DNA of 64,000 bases from Vigna angularis (lineage: Eukaryota; Streptophyta; Magnoliopsida; Fabales; Fabaceae): positions 41,509,029-41,573,028 of the forward strand of contig NC_068972.1 of NCBI RefSeq assembly GCF_016808095.1, given 5' to 3'. Numbering within the stretch: the stretch's first letter is position 1; each line of letters begins with the position of its first letter. Of this stretch, positions 40,905-51,584 are shown piece by piece. The notes under the pieces are model-generated. The model saw nothing but the letters and a program-made list of their open reading frames with translations. It did not search any database and was not told the origin of the DNA. The translations under genes were made by a program, and so were the position numbers.

Positions 40905-41636
40905 ATGGATGAAAACAAGCATGATCAAGCAGCAAAAGAAGGACGTGGGAAGAGCAAAGTTCAATCTGAACCCAAGGTGGAACCTCCTACCAGTCCTCCA
41001 GCTCTCACCATTGGTCCCTCTGCCTCTTCATCCAACCCACAGACAGCAAAAGAATCATTGGAGCAGCAACTCAGTAAGTTCTGGGCAAAACAGCGTCAGG
41101 AAGTTGAGGAGACCAGTGAGTCCAAGAATCACTGCTTGCCATTGGCTAGGATCAAGAGGATAATGAAGTCTGATGAGGATGTGAGAATGGTATCAGCTGA
41201 GGCTCCTGTGCTGTTGGCCAAGGCTTGTGAGATGTTCATCATGGAGCTCACAATGAGGGCATGGGGTAATGTTGAGGAGAACAAGAGGAGGACACTTAGT
41301 AAGAATGACATTGCAGCTGCAATGTCAAAGACTGACATGTATGATTTTCTTGTTGATATTGTCCCCAGGGAAGACACAAGGGGTCCTCAAGTGTTTACAG
41401 GTATACCAGGAACACCCATTCCTCCGACTCTGTCTCAGATTCTTCCTAACAATCCTGTGCCACCTCATAATCAACATGATGCTGCAGGTCCACAGTCTGG
41501 TGCTCCAACAATGCTCATGGGAGTGCCCCTTCTTGATCCAACTGATCCTCAGCAGCTGCAAGACCAGCCTTCTCCAACTCCAGTGTTGCCCAAACCCGAA
41601 GAAGAGAACAACCCTTCTCCTGATTCAGATGACTGA
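40905..41636 (+). CDS. NF-YC-like CCAAT-binding factor subunit (gene 3)
   Basis: Encodes 243 residues and is the most canonical of the three NF-YC-like proteins here. A charged N-terminus and FWAKQRQEVEE lead-in (59-69) precede the histone fold (about 77-156) with LPLARIKRIMKSDEDV, MVSAEAPVLLAKACEMF, LSKNDIAAAMSKTDMYDF and LVDIVPRED. All core NF-YC positions look preserved. The tail is proline-, glutamine- and leucine-rich. By family knowledge it forms a dimer with NF-YB, then a CCAAT-binding trimer with NF-YA. ATG at 40905 aligns with the paralogues; no in-frame ATG lies just upstream. The paralogues 1 and 2 are about 19-24 kb away in the same orientation, supporting a dispersed tandem family. 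It is the best candidate for the functional member. Confidence 0.9.
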   Translation: MDENKHDQAAKEGRGKSKVQSEPKVEPPTSPPALTIGPSASSSNPQTAKESLEQQLSKFWAKQRQEVEETSESKNHCLPLARIKRIMKSDEDVRMVSAEAPVLLAKACEMFIMELTMRAWGNVEENKRRTLSKNDIAAAMSKTDMYDFLVDIVPREDTRGPQVFTGIPGTPIPPTLSQILPNNPVPPHNQHDAAGPQSGAPTMLMGVPLLDPTDPQQLQDQPSPTPVLPKPEEENNPSPDSDD

Positions 41637-43555
41637 GCAGATAAAAGTTAATCACTGAAAAACTAGACAATTATGCATTCAGTGTATGGTCAATAAGCTC
41701 AGCAGACTTTTGCTTTTCATTTTCCTTTTTAATGGTTTCTTAAACTGAGTTTAAATAATCCGAATTTGAATGTTTGAAACTTTTATCCTTGACAATTTGG
41801 TAGTTTCAAGGTTGCTTTTATTTAAGTACTGTTAATTTGGGGTTGTGAATATGATTGATTATAAATGCGCGAGTATTTCAGGGAGCTGAAGCAGTATATG
41901 CTACCATAGTATATGCTACCGTATGACCTGGCATAGCTGGTCTCTACCGTAGTATATGTTTCATAGATAGTTGCTGTGTTTTCCACAGCACAAAAGCGTT
42001 ATTCCGTAAATATATTGAGGAGAGTTCATTTGCGCTAGTATAATGAACTCTAATATCTTTAATATGGCATTGCATATGAATGTTCTTCGTTGGGATCAGT
42101 AATATGTTGCTGAAGTGTGACAGAAGGATGAGCAACCCAAAAAAACAGAGGAAGGAAGAATATGATATTTATATTTATCAGAAATTTATCTGTGTTGCCA
42201 TTGATTTTTCTTTAAGCAGAGGATCCAATCAAAGGATCATCATTTATCAGATGCTTTCACAATATTTGACTTGTAAATGTCATGAATCAGCGTCATTGTC
42301 AACCAAATCACTCTGTCTTCGATACAGTGTTTTTTTAGTATGCCTTTCAAAGTTAGTATATATTAGGACTATTATGTCATGAATATGCCCAGAATTTTTG
42401 TGAGAATTATCACAAGCATACGCACTAAAATGCAGTGACTATGCACATGATAATTAATCAAACCATTAAGTGTCGGAACTTCAGCATGTTAGTATTTGTA
42501 CAGCCCAAAAAGGATAACCGACAATTCATGACATGTTTCCTTTTCATGAACTTTGAACAAACAAGACTCACCATTCTCAATCCAAGCCAGAAGATTATGT
42601 AAACCTCCAAAACCTTTTACCTGTAATATCTCAAAAACTCAAAACCCAAACTCTTTTCGATTGATCCAACTGAAATCACAGAATTCCTATACCAATTTTT
42701 TTTATAAATACAGATAAATAAATAAAAATTGAAAGTGTTTCAGAAAACAAACAAGCCAGTAAAGGGGAATAAATATTTAGTTACTTAATCTCTTGAAGTT
42801 ATGAATGTTATTATTTAGTAGCTAAGTGACCACATTTCACCGGTAACAATCGCGTATAGAATAAAGATTTAATATCTATTTTGTTCCTTATGTCCATAAT
42901 TTTTGTTCAAAATAGTTATTGACTTTTTTTTGGCTTTGAAAATAATCTCGTTAACGGCAGAGTGTCTACATGAACTTCAATGAATGATGTGATCAATTTT
43001 TTCTGTCATAGTTGTCTATGGTCTCTTTTCACCTCATCATATTCAATCTATCACCACCATATCACCATGATTTCCTTCTACCATCATTGACGATCGCTAT
43101 CCTTGCACCTTCAATTATCGTCAACCACCATATAGCAGCACAGAGTCATCATAAACCACCATTGTTCAAAATCACGACATGCAACAGAAAACCTCAAATA
43201 GTAAAAGACACCAAAACAACAATATGATAAACATCCAAAATTGCGAATCACATCCCATACTTGCAATCTCAAATTACGAATCACATCCCGAACTACCAAT
43301 CCCAAATCGAAATGTCAATTTACACCACCACAGATCAACCTTTCCAAACCACGACAAAACCTACTTGCATTCACCATACATCGATTATCATCTTCTCCAA
43401 AACCAAAAAAATCTCAAATCGCTAGTTCAACACTTCATTGCGTCACCATAAAAGACCACCACAAAATCGCGTCTCTTCCACGTACCTGCAATGCATAACC
43501 ACCACGAACCACTGCAAAACAATAGCCTGCAAATCGAAAACTCAAACCAAAAAAC
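41637..43555. other. 3' flank of NF-YC gene 3 and spacer
   Basis: No gene supported. From about 42870 (TTAATATCTATTTTGTTCCTT and following) the sequence resembles one arm of a MULE-type element, followed by CA-rich sequence with many ACCACCA words; a matching second arm was not found. Confidence 0.45.
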
Positions 43556-43750
43556 CCTAATTGTTTCATTGACATGAAAAACCAGAAAATCCTAATTACT
43601 TCACTGTAATGAGAAACCAAAAAACCCAAATTGATTCACTGCCATGAAAAACCAAAATAACCTTAATTGCTTCACTATCATTCGAAACTAGAAAACCTTA
43701 ATTACTTCACTGCCACGAGAAATCAAAAAGTCCTAATTATTTCAATGCCA
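43556..43750. repeat. 35-bp tandem repeat, about 5.6 diverged units
   Basis: Units follow the pattern CCTAATTACTTCACTGCCAT followed by GAGAAACCAAAAA-like sequence. Confidence 0.8.
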
Positions 43751-43785
43751 TAGACAATCATGTGAGACAAAATCAGAGTTATTCA

Positions 43786-43960
43786 GGGCGAGGACGAACA
43801 ATCTTTTGTTTGAACGCTCGACCACATTAAGTGTTGAGCGTTCGAATCCGAAGGGCGAGGACGAACGGTCTGCTGTTTGAACGCTCGTCCACATTGAGTG
43901 TCGAGCGTTCGAATCCGAAGGGCGAGGACGAACGGTTGATTGCTTGAACGCTTGAAGCCG
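43786..43960. repeat. 67-bp tandem repeat, about 2.6 units
   Basis: Units start GGGCGAGGACGAACGGTC (43786, 43853, 43920) and contain TTGAACGCTCG and GAGCGTTCGAATCCGAA. Minisatellites of this composition are common in the retrotransposons of this window. Confidence 0.85.
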
Positions 43961-44545
43961 CACGTCCGTTAGGTGAAATGGCCGATCATGTGGAATCAGA
44001 ACCGAACGAGGCGTGGATGGAGCGAGTCTTGCGGAAGACGTGGAGAATGGGTCTGACAATGCGGCAGACCTGGAGGCGCCGAAAGGGCTTGTCATTAATT
44101 TGGGAATTTAGGGTTTTCGGTTTGTGGATTGTGCGATCCTGGTCAGAGTTTTTCTCGTTGGGGATTTTGCGTTTTGTGTGGCTTTTGTTCGTAGAAGGAG
44201 AAGGCACAAGGGTTCCCTGGAGAAGATGGTTGCATGGTTTTGGATTGCACGTGTAGGAAGATTGACGATGGTGATGTGCTGCGAAGATGCGCGATGGGGA
44301 ATTCGCGTCTGAGGGTTCCATGGCTGCACGATTTGGGGTTCTGTCGCATTGAGAAAATGGTTGTCCCTAATCACGATTTGGGTGCAGATTGCCATGAAGA
44401 AGGCACGATTTCACGACGACGTTGTTCGAAGATTGAACTAGGATGTGCGAATCGAGTTTTCAGAGGTTGGGTTTGAGCTTTGTGTCTTGGATTATTGTGT
44501 TTCAGTGGTTCAGGTGGAGATGGATGGTGGTTTGATAATGGTTTC
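43961..44545 (-). mobile_element. Left part of older reversed Tat-like element, split by insertion
   Basis: Continuous with 55011-55582 once the element at 44546-55010 (TSD GTTTC) is removed. Read on the minus strand, it lies downstream of the primer-binding site at about 55563-55582. It has several open frames but no recognisable Gag or Pol domain, and its left border and second LTR were not found. Confidence 0.5.
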
Positions 44546-44939
44546 TGTACCAGGGAGAGCCGGGCGCCGTACGAAGGACGCCCGTGAGGCGACGGCGCCG
44601 CCCAAAGGACGCCCATGTCACACCCGCCACAGACGAATGCTCGACCGCCCAAGTCTTGGCCGCCCAAGTCTTGGCCGCCCAAGTAGGTACGGATTGAACC
44701 TAGACCGTACAAACTCTCCTACACCAGCTAATGTCCGGCGTCGCACGTATGGACGCCCACTAATGAGGTCGTCCGACCATCTCGGTGCCTACGCCGACCA
44801 CCTGGGTAGAACCTTTGTCTCTAAGAGAAACTTTGAAGAACTCACAAGGAATTCCATCACCACGAGACAGCGCCGCACTCTCCATGCTCACAAAAACTGT
44901 TCTACAGGATGACGCCGAGAGACGAACGTTTGGTATCAT

Positions 44940-45056
44940 GAAGTGCCGGGCGACCGCATAGAAGATCGTCCGCCCAACGAAGTGCCGGGCGACCGCATAG
45001 AAGATCGTCCGCCCAACGAAGTGCCGGGCGACCGCGTAGAGGATCGTCCGCCCAAT
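44940..45056. repeat. 39-bp tandem repeat, three units, in 5' LTR
   Basis: Three units ending CGTCCGCCCAAC/T; the same array stands in the 3' LTR at 54459-54575. Confidence 0.95.
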
Positions 45057-45255
45057 GTAGTGCCCGAGTCGTCCATAGGAAAGACGAACGCCCTTATCAC
45101 TTGGGCGGACGCCCATATCACACTGACCGGCCAAATCACTAATCACTGTGGCTCAAGTAAATTGACCTGGTTTAGAGGTAAGTAGAAATTAGGAGCTATT
45201 GGGCTGATTGGGCCGTGATTAACCTTTCACTAATCCCAAAGCCCATAGCGAAAAC

Positions 45256-45263
45256 TATAAATA
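45256..45263 (+). promoter_or_regulatory. TATA box of 5' LTR
   Basis: TATAAATA within the LTR, followed by the presumed R region; the equivalent in the 3' LTR is at 54775-54782. Confidence 0.7.
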
Positions 45264-45491
45264 CAGGTTCACGGTGAGTGGTAGATAGGTTACATTGAAT
45301 GCACATTTATTGCTATCCCTTGAGAAAAGCCATTGCTCTGAAACTGACTTTGGCATCGGAGAATCTTTTGTAGGTCTCTACCCCTCCGGATCAAGAGGAA
45401 AGTCAAAGCTTGGGAAGAAGATCCGCCGCTGAGACAAGATCGAAGGAGAACTGAAAGGTTTAGAACCGCACAGCCCTACACATCCGAAACA

Positions 45492-45510
45492 TTTGGCGCC
45501 CACCGTGGGG
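45492..45510 (+). other. Primer-binding site region
   Basis: TTTGGCGCCCACCGTGGGG directly after the 5' LTR, the position and type of sequence used for tRNA priming. The tRNA was not identified from sequence alone. Confidence 0.7.
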
Positions 45511-45531
45511 CCGTGTGATTTAAAAAACCCA

Positions 45532-48500
45532 ATGGTGACCACGAGAAACATGAGCATGGACGATCCCGCTGAGATGATGCGCGTGCTACAACAAAAAATG
45601 GACGAGATGCAGCAACGTCACGAAGAAGAGATGGCGGCCGTAAAGGCCGACTGCGAAGCCCGGATAGCCCGGGAGATTGGGCGGATGGACGGGGGAGAGC
45701 GAGTGAAGGATAAAGGAAAGGGGGTGGAAGGAGAACGCCCGCCCCCAGATACCGAGGGCGATAAGACTTGGAGGCCTTCCGGATCAGAGGCAGAAGAAAG
45801 CAAGGCTAAATCGGTGCATGCGGAGAGCGCTGCCGAGGACGGGCGGATGGTAGTCAAGTCGGAGCCTTCATCCACTTTATTACTTCCATTCACCCAGAAC
45901 ATAATGAACGTCCAAATCTCGGAGCAATTCATGGCTCCGCAGTTCAAAATGTATAACGGGACGACAGATCCGGCGTCCCATATCCAGACGTTCTCGAACG
46001 CCATGGCGTTCCGAACGGGCAATGACGCCATTTGGTGCCGAGCGTTCTCGCTCTCACTAGAGGAAGAAGCTTTGGAATGGTTTAACACCCTCCCCCCCAA
46101 TTCAATAGAAAACTTTACCGGCTTAAAGCAACTATTCATTAAACAATTTGCGGCCAGTAGTACCCAAGACCTAACCGTATTCGAATTCATGACTCTCAAA
46201 CAGGGGAAGGACGAAGCGCTGCGATCATTCATGGACCGGTATCAGAAGACGGTCCGGCGCGTGAAAAGCCTGACCCCAGAGCTCGCCCTTCACTACATCC
46301 TGCCGGCTCTAAAGCCGGGACCGTTTAAGGATAGCGTCTGCAGGCGAGCGCCCAAAACGATGGAAGAGTTGAGGGAACGGGCTGCAGATGAGATAAGGGT
46401 GGAGGAGATGAAGCTCTCCTACAAAAAAGAAAATCAAGAAGCCAGGGAAGCAAGGACGGACGGTAATAAGCCCGGTTCGTCCACGGGAAAAACGTCTGGT
46501 CCTAGACCCAGAGAGCAGAGAAAGGGACCTCGCTTCCCACAGTACACACCTCTGAACGCCTCGAGGGAGAAAATTCTCCGAGAGGCCTTGAGTGCGGAAT
46601 TGATACCGGAGCAGGAAGCGAACCCGACTCCGAAGAATGCTGATTGGAGCAAACACTGTGCGTACCATAAAAATATGGGTCATACCACCGAGGATTGCTG
46701 GACCCTCCGGGATAAGATAGAAGAGCTCATCCGGGCGGGAAAGCTTAAAAAATACGTACGTGAGGAGCGCCCGCCGCAATCAACCGAACGGCCTGCTCAA
46801 AGGTCGACGTACCGAAAAGAGAAGCCGAGGAGCGCGCGAGCGGAACGACCCCGCTCAGAGAGGCGACCAAGCCGAAGTCGAAGCCGCAGCCGTGAACGTC
46901 CCTTGAGGGGACATATCAACACTATTTCCGAAGGATTCGCGGGAGGAGGATCGTCTTCCTCCGCCCGTAAACGACATGTTCGGGCCCTCCAATCCGTGCA
47001 TTTAGTGGACAAGCCACGCCGCTCCATGCCACCCATTACCTTTTCGGACGAGGACTTTCACGCCCCTGATCCTGACCAGGACGACCCGATGGTCATAACG
47101 GCAGAGATAGCGCGGTATGGGATCAGTAAGGTTCTGGTTGACCAAGGAAGCTCGGTCAACATCCTCTATTGGAAGACCTTCCTGCAGATGGATATCTCGG
47201 AGGACCTCATCGTCCCTTATGGTGGGCAGATAGTGGGCTTCGCGGGAGAAAGGGTCGACACTAGGGGATACGTGGAATTGAGAACAAGGTTGGGAATCGG
47301 ATGCTCCAGCGAGGAGAAGAGGGTCCGGTACTTGCTGATAGAGGCCAACACGTCGTACAACGTGCTGCTCGGAAGACCGTGCCTAAACGCGTTTGGGGCA
47401 ATTGTCTCTACCCCTCACCTCACAATGAAGTATCCCTCCGAAAAGGGAGCTATTTGCACGGTTCGGGCGGACCAGAAGACGGCCCGGGAATGCTACGCGG
47501 CGGGGTTAAAACTGCACGCTCGGCCTGTGAAAAGAAGGGCGGCCGGCTCCGAGGTTGCCATGGCAGACCTCGACCCGAGGACGAATACCGAGGACCGGCT
47601 GGAGCCCATTGGAGAAACCCAACCCATCCTGATAGGAAGGGAACCCGCTCAGACCACCCTCATCGCCAGGGAGCTGAACCCTGAAGTGGAAAAGGAGCTA
47701 AGGGCACTACTATGGAAGAACCGGGATCTATTTGCGTGGACGGCAGCGGATATGCCGGGCATCCATCCCGCGGTGATGTGCCACAAGCTCTCCCTTTTCC
47801 AGAACGCCCGCCCAGTCGCACAGAAAAAGAGAAGAATGGGCGAGGAAAAACGGCAAGCTGTCGAGGAGGAAGTAGGAAAGCTGAAGAAAGCTGGTTTTGT
47901 TCGGGAAGTCACGTACACCACATGGCTGGCTAACGTGGTCATGGTAAAAAAGGCCAATGGAAAGTGGCGCATGTGCACAGACTACACGGACCTGAACAAA
48001 GCCTGCCCGAAAGATTCGCACCCCCTACCCAGTATAGACGCCCTGGTGGACGGCGCTTCTGGGCATCGGGTCTTAAGCTTCCTAGATGCATATTCCGGGT
48101 ACAACCAGATACCCATGTATGGGCCGGACGTCGAGAAGACGGCGTTCATAACGGAGAAGTCCAACTTCTGTTACGAAGTCATGTCGTTCGGTCTGAAGAA
48201 TGCCGGGGCGACGTATCAGCGCCTGATGGACAGGATTTTCCGAGACCAGATAGGCCGGTGCATGGACGTATACGTCGATGACATGGTCGTCCGGTCCGCG
48301 GATGGAGAGGGACACCTCAGAGACCTTGAGGAGGTGTTCCGACAAGTAAGGAAGTTCGGCATGCGCCTAAACCCCGCCAAATGTACATTTGGGGTAGCGG
48401 CCGGAAAGTTCTTGGGCTTCATGTTAACATCCCGGGGGATCGAGGCCAACCCGGACAAGTGTGAAGCGATACTGGAAATGCCAAGTCCGACCACTCTGAA

Positions 48501-50775
48501 AGAGATCCAAAGACTGGTCGGACGCCTCACCGCTTTGTCCCGCTTTATCCCCAACCTGGCGGATAGGATGAGGCCGGTCCTTCGGAAATTGAAAAAAGGG
48601 GCCGGCCCGACCTGGGACGACGAGTGCGAACAAGCGTTTCAGGACGTAAAAACAATCCTTGTTAACCCGCCGGTCATGAATCGCCCAGTCCCAGGAGGAG
48701 ATTTGCACATCTTCCTGGGAGTGTCAGAGACGGCCATTAGTGCCGTGCTAATGCAAGAACGGCCTCAGCCGAGGTTAATTTATTTTGTGAGTCGCACGCT
48801 CCTCGACGCCGAAACCCGATACCAACGGGTAGAGAAGGTGGCCTTAGCTTTGCTGCACGCCTCCCGAAGGCTCCGGCCTTACTTCCAAAGCCATCAGGTG
48901 ATAGTCAGGACCGATTTCCCTATCTCCAAGATCCTAAGGAAGCCGGACTTGGCCGGACGGATGGTCGCCTGGGCGGTTGAGCTTTCAGAGTTCGGTTTGC
49001 GATATGAACCGAGAGGATCTGTCAAGGGCCAACACTTAGCAGATTTCGCGGCCGAGTTACCACCGTCCGGCCAGGACGAGTGGAGTTTGTATGTGGACGG
49101 AGCGTCCGGTCGATCGGTCAGCGGGGCCGGCATCGTACTCGAGGGCCCCAACGGATTCTTACTGGAGCATTCCTTGATCTTCAAATTCAAGGTATCCAAC
49201 AATCAGGCCGAGTATGAGGCCTTAGTGGCCGGTCTCGAGCTGGCGAAAGACATGGGAGCCAGAAGAATCACCTGCCGGACGGACTCAGAGCTGGTTGTGG
49301 GACAGATGAATGGCAACTTCCAAGTCCGCGAGGAGCGTTTATTAAGATACTTCCAGCGAGCAACGGACCTCGCGAAAGCATTTGATAAGTTGGACATACA
49401 GCACATTCCCAGGGAACAAAACACACGGGCGGACGTACTGTCCAAGCTTAGTTCGGGAAAGGAGAAGGGGCAGTTAACCACTGTCGTGAGGCAGGTTCTA
49501 CTCCAGCCTTCAGTTGAATGTTCAGCGGTGTCTGACGGAGGAAAAGATTGGAGAGCGGAAATCCGAGAAATCATGACCCGCCAGGATGAAGGGCGGACGG
49601 TAGGACCAAGGGAGGCTAAGAAGGTCGCCCGATATCTTGAGGTGGGAGACGACCTGTATCGCAGAGGATTCTCCTCCCCTCTCCTTAAATGCTTGGGAGA
49701 GGCAGAGGCACTTTACGTTATGGACGAACTCCATAATGGCATTTGCGGTCTTCACACAGGATGGCGAGCATTAAAAGCCCGGATACTGAGAGCCGGATAT
49801 TACTGGCCTACTGTGGAAGCCGACACACGAACGTTCGTCCAAAAATGCGTTCGCTGCCAAGAGCACTCCAACAACTCCCACCTACCGCCACACGCCCTCC
49901 ACTCAATGACATCCCCGTGGCCGTTTGCCTAATGGGGTATGGATATCGTTGGACCGTTCCCCTTGGGACAGGCGCAGAAGAAGTTCCTCCTGGTGGCGGT
50001 GGATTACTTCACGAAATGGGTAGAAGCCGAGCCCCTGGCAACCATTACAGCCGCCCAAGTCCAGAAGTTTTGCTGGAAATTGGTATGTCGTTTCGGCCTC
50101 CCTCGGTCGATCATCACAGATAACGGCCGACAGTTCATTGACAAGAAACTGGCCGAATTCTTCAAAGGGTTGGGGATTAAGCACGTCACCAGCTCGGTCG
50201 AACACCCCCAGACGAATGGGCAAGCGGAAGCAATGAATAAGACCATAGTCTCGGAGCTTAAACGGCGCCTGGGAGAAAAGAAGGGAGCGTGGGTGGACGA
50301 GTTACCCGAGGTCCTATGGGCATACAGATGCACGCCCCATGGAACCACCGGCGAAACCCCTTTTAACTTAACCTATGGCACTGACGCTATGTTACCAGTC
50401 GAACTGGGGGAGCCGTCCCTTAGGCGTCAAGTCGATGACCTGAACCTCAACGACCAAGAGCTGAGGATCGAGTTGGACTCTCTAGAGGAACGACGAGACC
50501 GGGCCGCACTGAGGGCCGAAGCCTGCAAACGCATGGTTGAAAGAAAGTACAACTCCAAGATCCGGCCAAGAAGCTTCCAGGAGGGGGATCTAGTATGGAG
50601 AAAAACAGGGGACGCCCGCCGAAACCCAGCCCACGGGAAGTTTGCAGCCAAGTGGGAAGGGCCGTTCCGCGTAGTGGAGACCCTGGGAAACGGGGCTTAC
50701 AGGCTACAACGCATGAACGGACATCCGATCCCCAACACTTGGAATGCCACGCACTTAAAGTTTTACTTCAGTTAA
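45532..50775 (+). pseudogene. Gag-Pol polyprotein, one in-frame stop
   Basis: One long frame from ATG 45532, interrupted only by TAA at 49930-49932 and continuing in the same frame to 50775. The ATG is chosen because the open frame further upstream overlaps the primer-binding site. Domains in order: coiled-coil-like N-terminus; Gag core (about 45930-46290, FKMYNGTTDPASHIQTF); a CX2HX4HX4C knuckle near 46657-46698; protease with VDQGSS at about 47137; reverse transcriptase with YVDD at 48271-48282; gypsy RNase H around 48700-48920; a second RNase H starting LYVDGASG at 49087; integrase zinc finger (49729-49860); integrase core with Asp at 49942, Asp at 50119 and Glu at 50227; and a WEGPF segment near 50653. 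There is no chromodomain. The stop falls between the zinc finger and the integrase core, so this copy would make a product without the integrase core. Confidence 0.93.
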
Positions 50776-50871
50776 TGAATCGATGTATTATACCTCCATG
50801 ATTAATGAATCAAGATGTCCACTTTTTCTCCTATGAGGCTAACTTCACTTTGTAGATTTCTAAGCGCAAAA

Positions 50872-51366
50872 GTGTTCCAACGAGAACAACTCTCAGCTTG
50901 GCCGGGCAAGAAAGCGAAGGACCATCCGCCCAGTAAGACCAAGCTGGTGAAAAAGAGTGTTCCAACGAGAACAACTCTCAGCTTGGCCGGGCAAGAAAGC
51001 GAAGGACCATCCGCCCAGTAAGACCAAGCTGGTGAAAAAGAGTGTTCCAAAGAGAACGACTCTCAGCTTGGCCGGGCATCAAAGCGAAGGGCCGTCCATC
51101 CCAGTAAGACCAAGCTGGTGAAAAAGAGTGTTCCAAAGAGAACGACTCTCAGCTTGGCCGGGCATCAAAGCGAAGGGCCGTCCATCCCAGTAAGACCAAG
51201 CTGGTGAAAAAGAGTGTTCCAAAGAGAACGACTCTCAGCTTGGTCGGGCATCAAAGCGAAGGGCCGCCCATCCCAGTAAGACCAAGCTGGTGAAAAAGAG
51301 TGTTCCAAAGAGAACGACTCTCAGCTTGGCCGGGCATTAAAGCGGAGGATCGTCCGCCCGGGAAAA
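50872..51366. repeat. 85-86-bp tandem array, about six units
   Basis: Units start GTGTTCCAA at 50872, 50957, 51042, 51128, 51214 and 51300; each contains CTCTCAGCTTGGCCGGGCA, a CCATCCGCCCAG-like word and AGACCAAGCTGGTG. It lies between pol and the convergent antisense gene, where both transcripts would end. Confidence 0.95.
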
Positions 51367-51584
51367 GCAAGAGCAATCCCCACCCCGGCCGGCCCATTAT
51401 TAAAACTTGACAAGAGTAAAGCCGCATAAAAAGACATGCAAAATTAGAAAGATAAATGTGTATTAATCATTTGCGCAGAAAGGCGCCAAGATTTACAAAA
51501 AGACCGCCCGGCCAACAGTTGGACAACCCCAGAAGTTGGACGGACTGTCGAAAGATACACGTCCAAAAAATTCAAAGAGAAATC

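Larger units (their letters stand above)
44546..45491 (+). repeat. 5' LTR of Tat-type element
   Basis: Begins TGTACCAGGGAGAG, ends CATCCGAAACA. TATA box TATAAATA at 45256-45263. Three tandem 39-bp units (44940-45056) contain GAAGTGCCGGGCGACCGC and GATCGTCCGCCCAAC. Confidence 0.95.

Noticed and set aside
42870..43555. Possible MULE-type element
   Set aside because: Only one arm-like sequence was seen; the second arm and TSD are missing, possibly lost to the retrotransposon nest.
45618..50651. Numerous minus-strand and frame-shifted open frames across gag-pol
   Set aside because: They lie opposite or across the conserved polyprotein domains and show no domains of their own; GC-rich coding sequence leaves such shadows.
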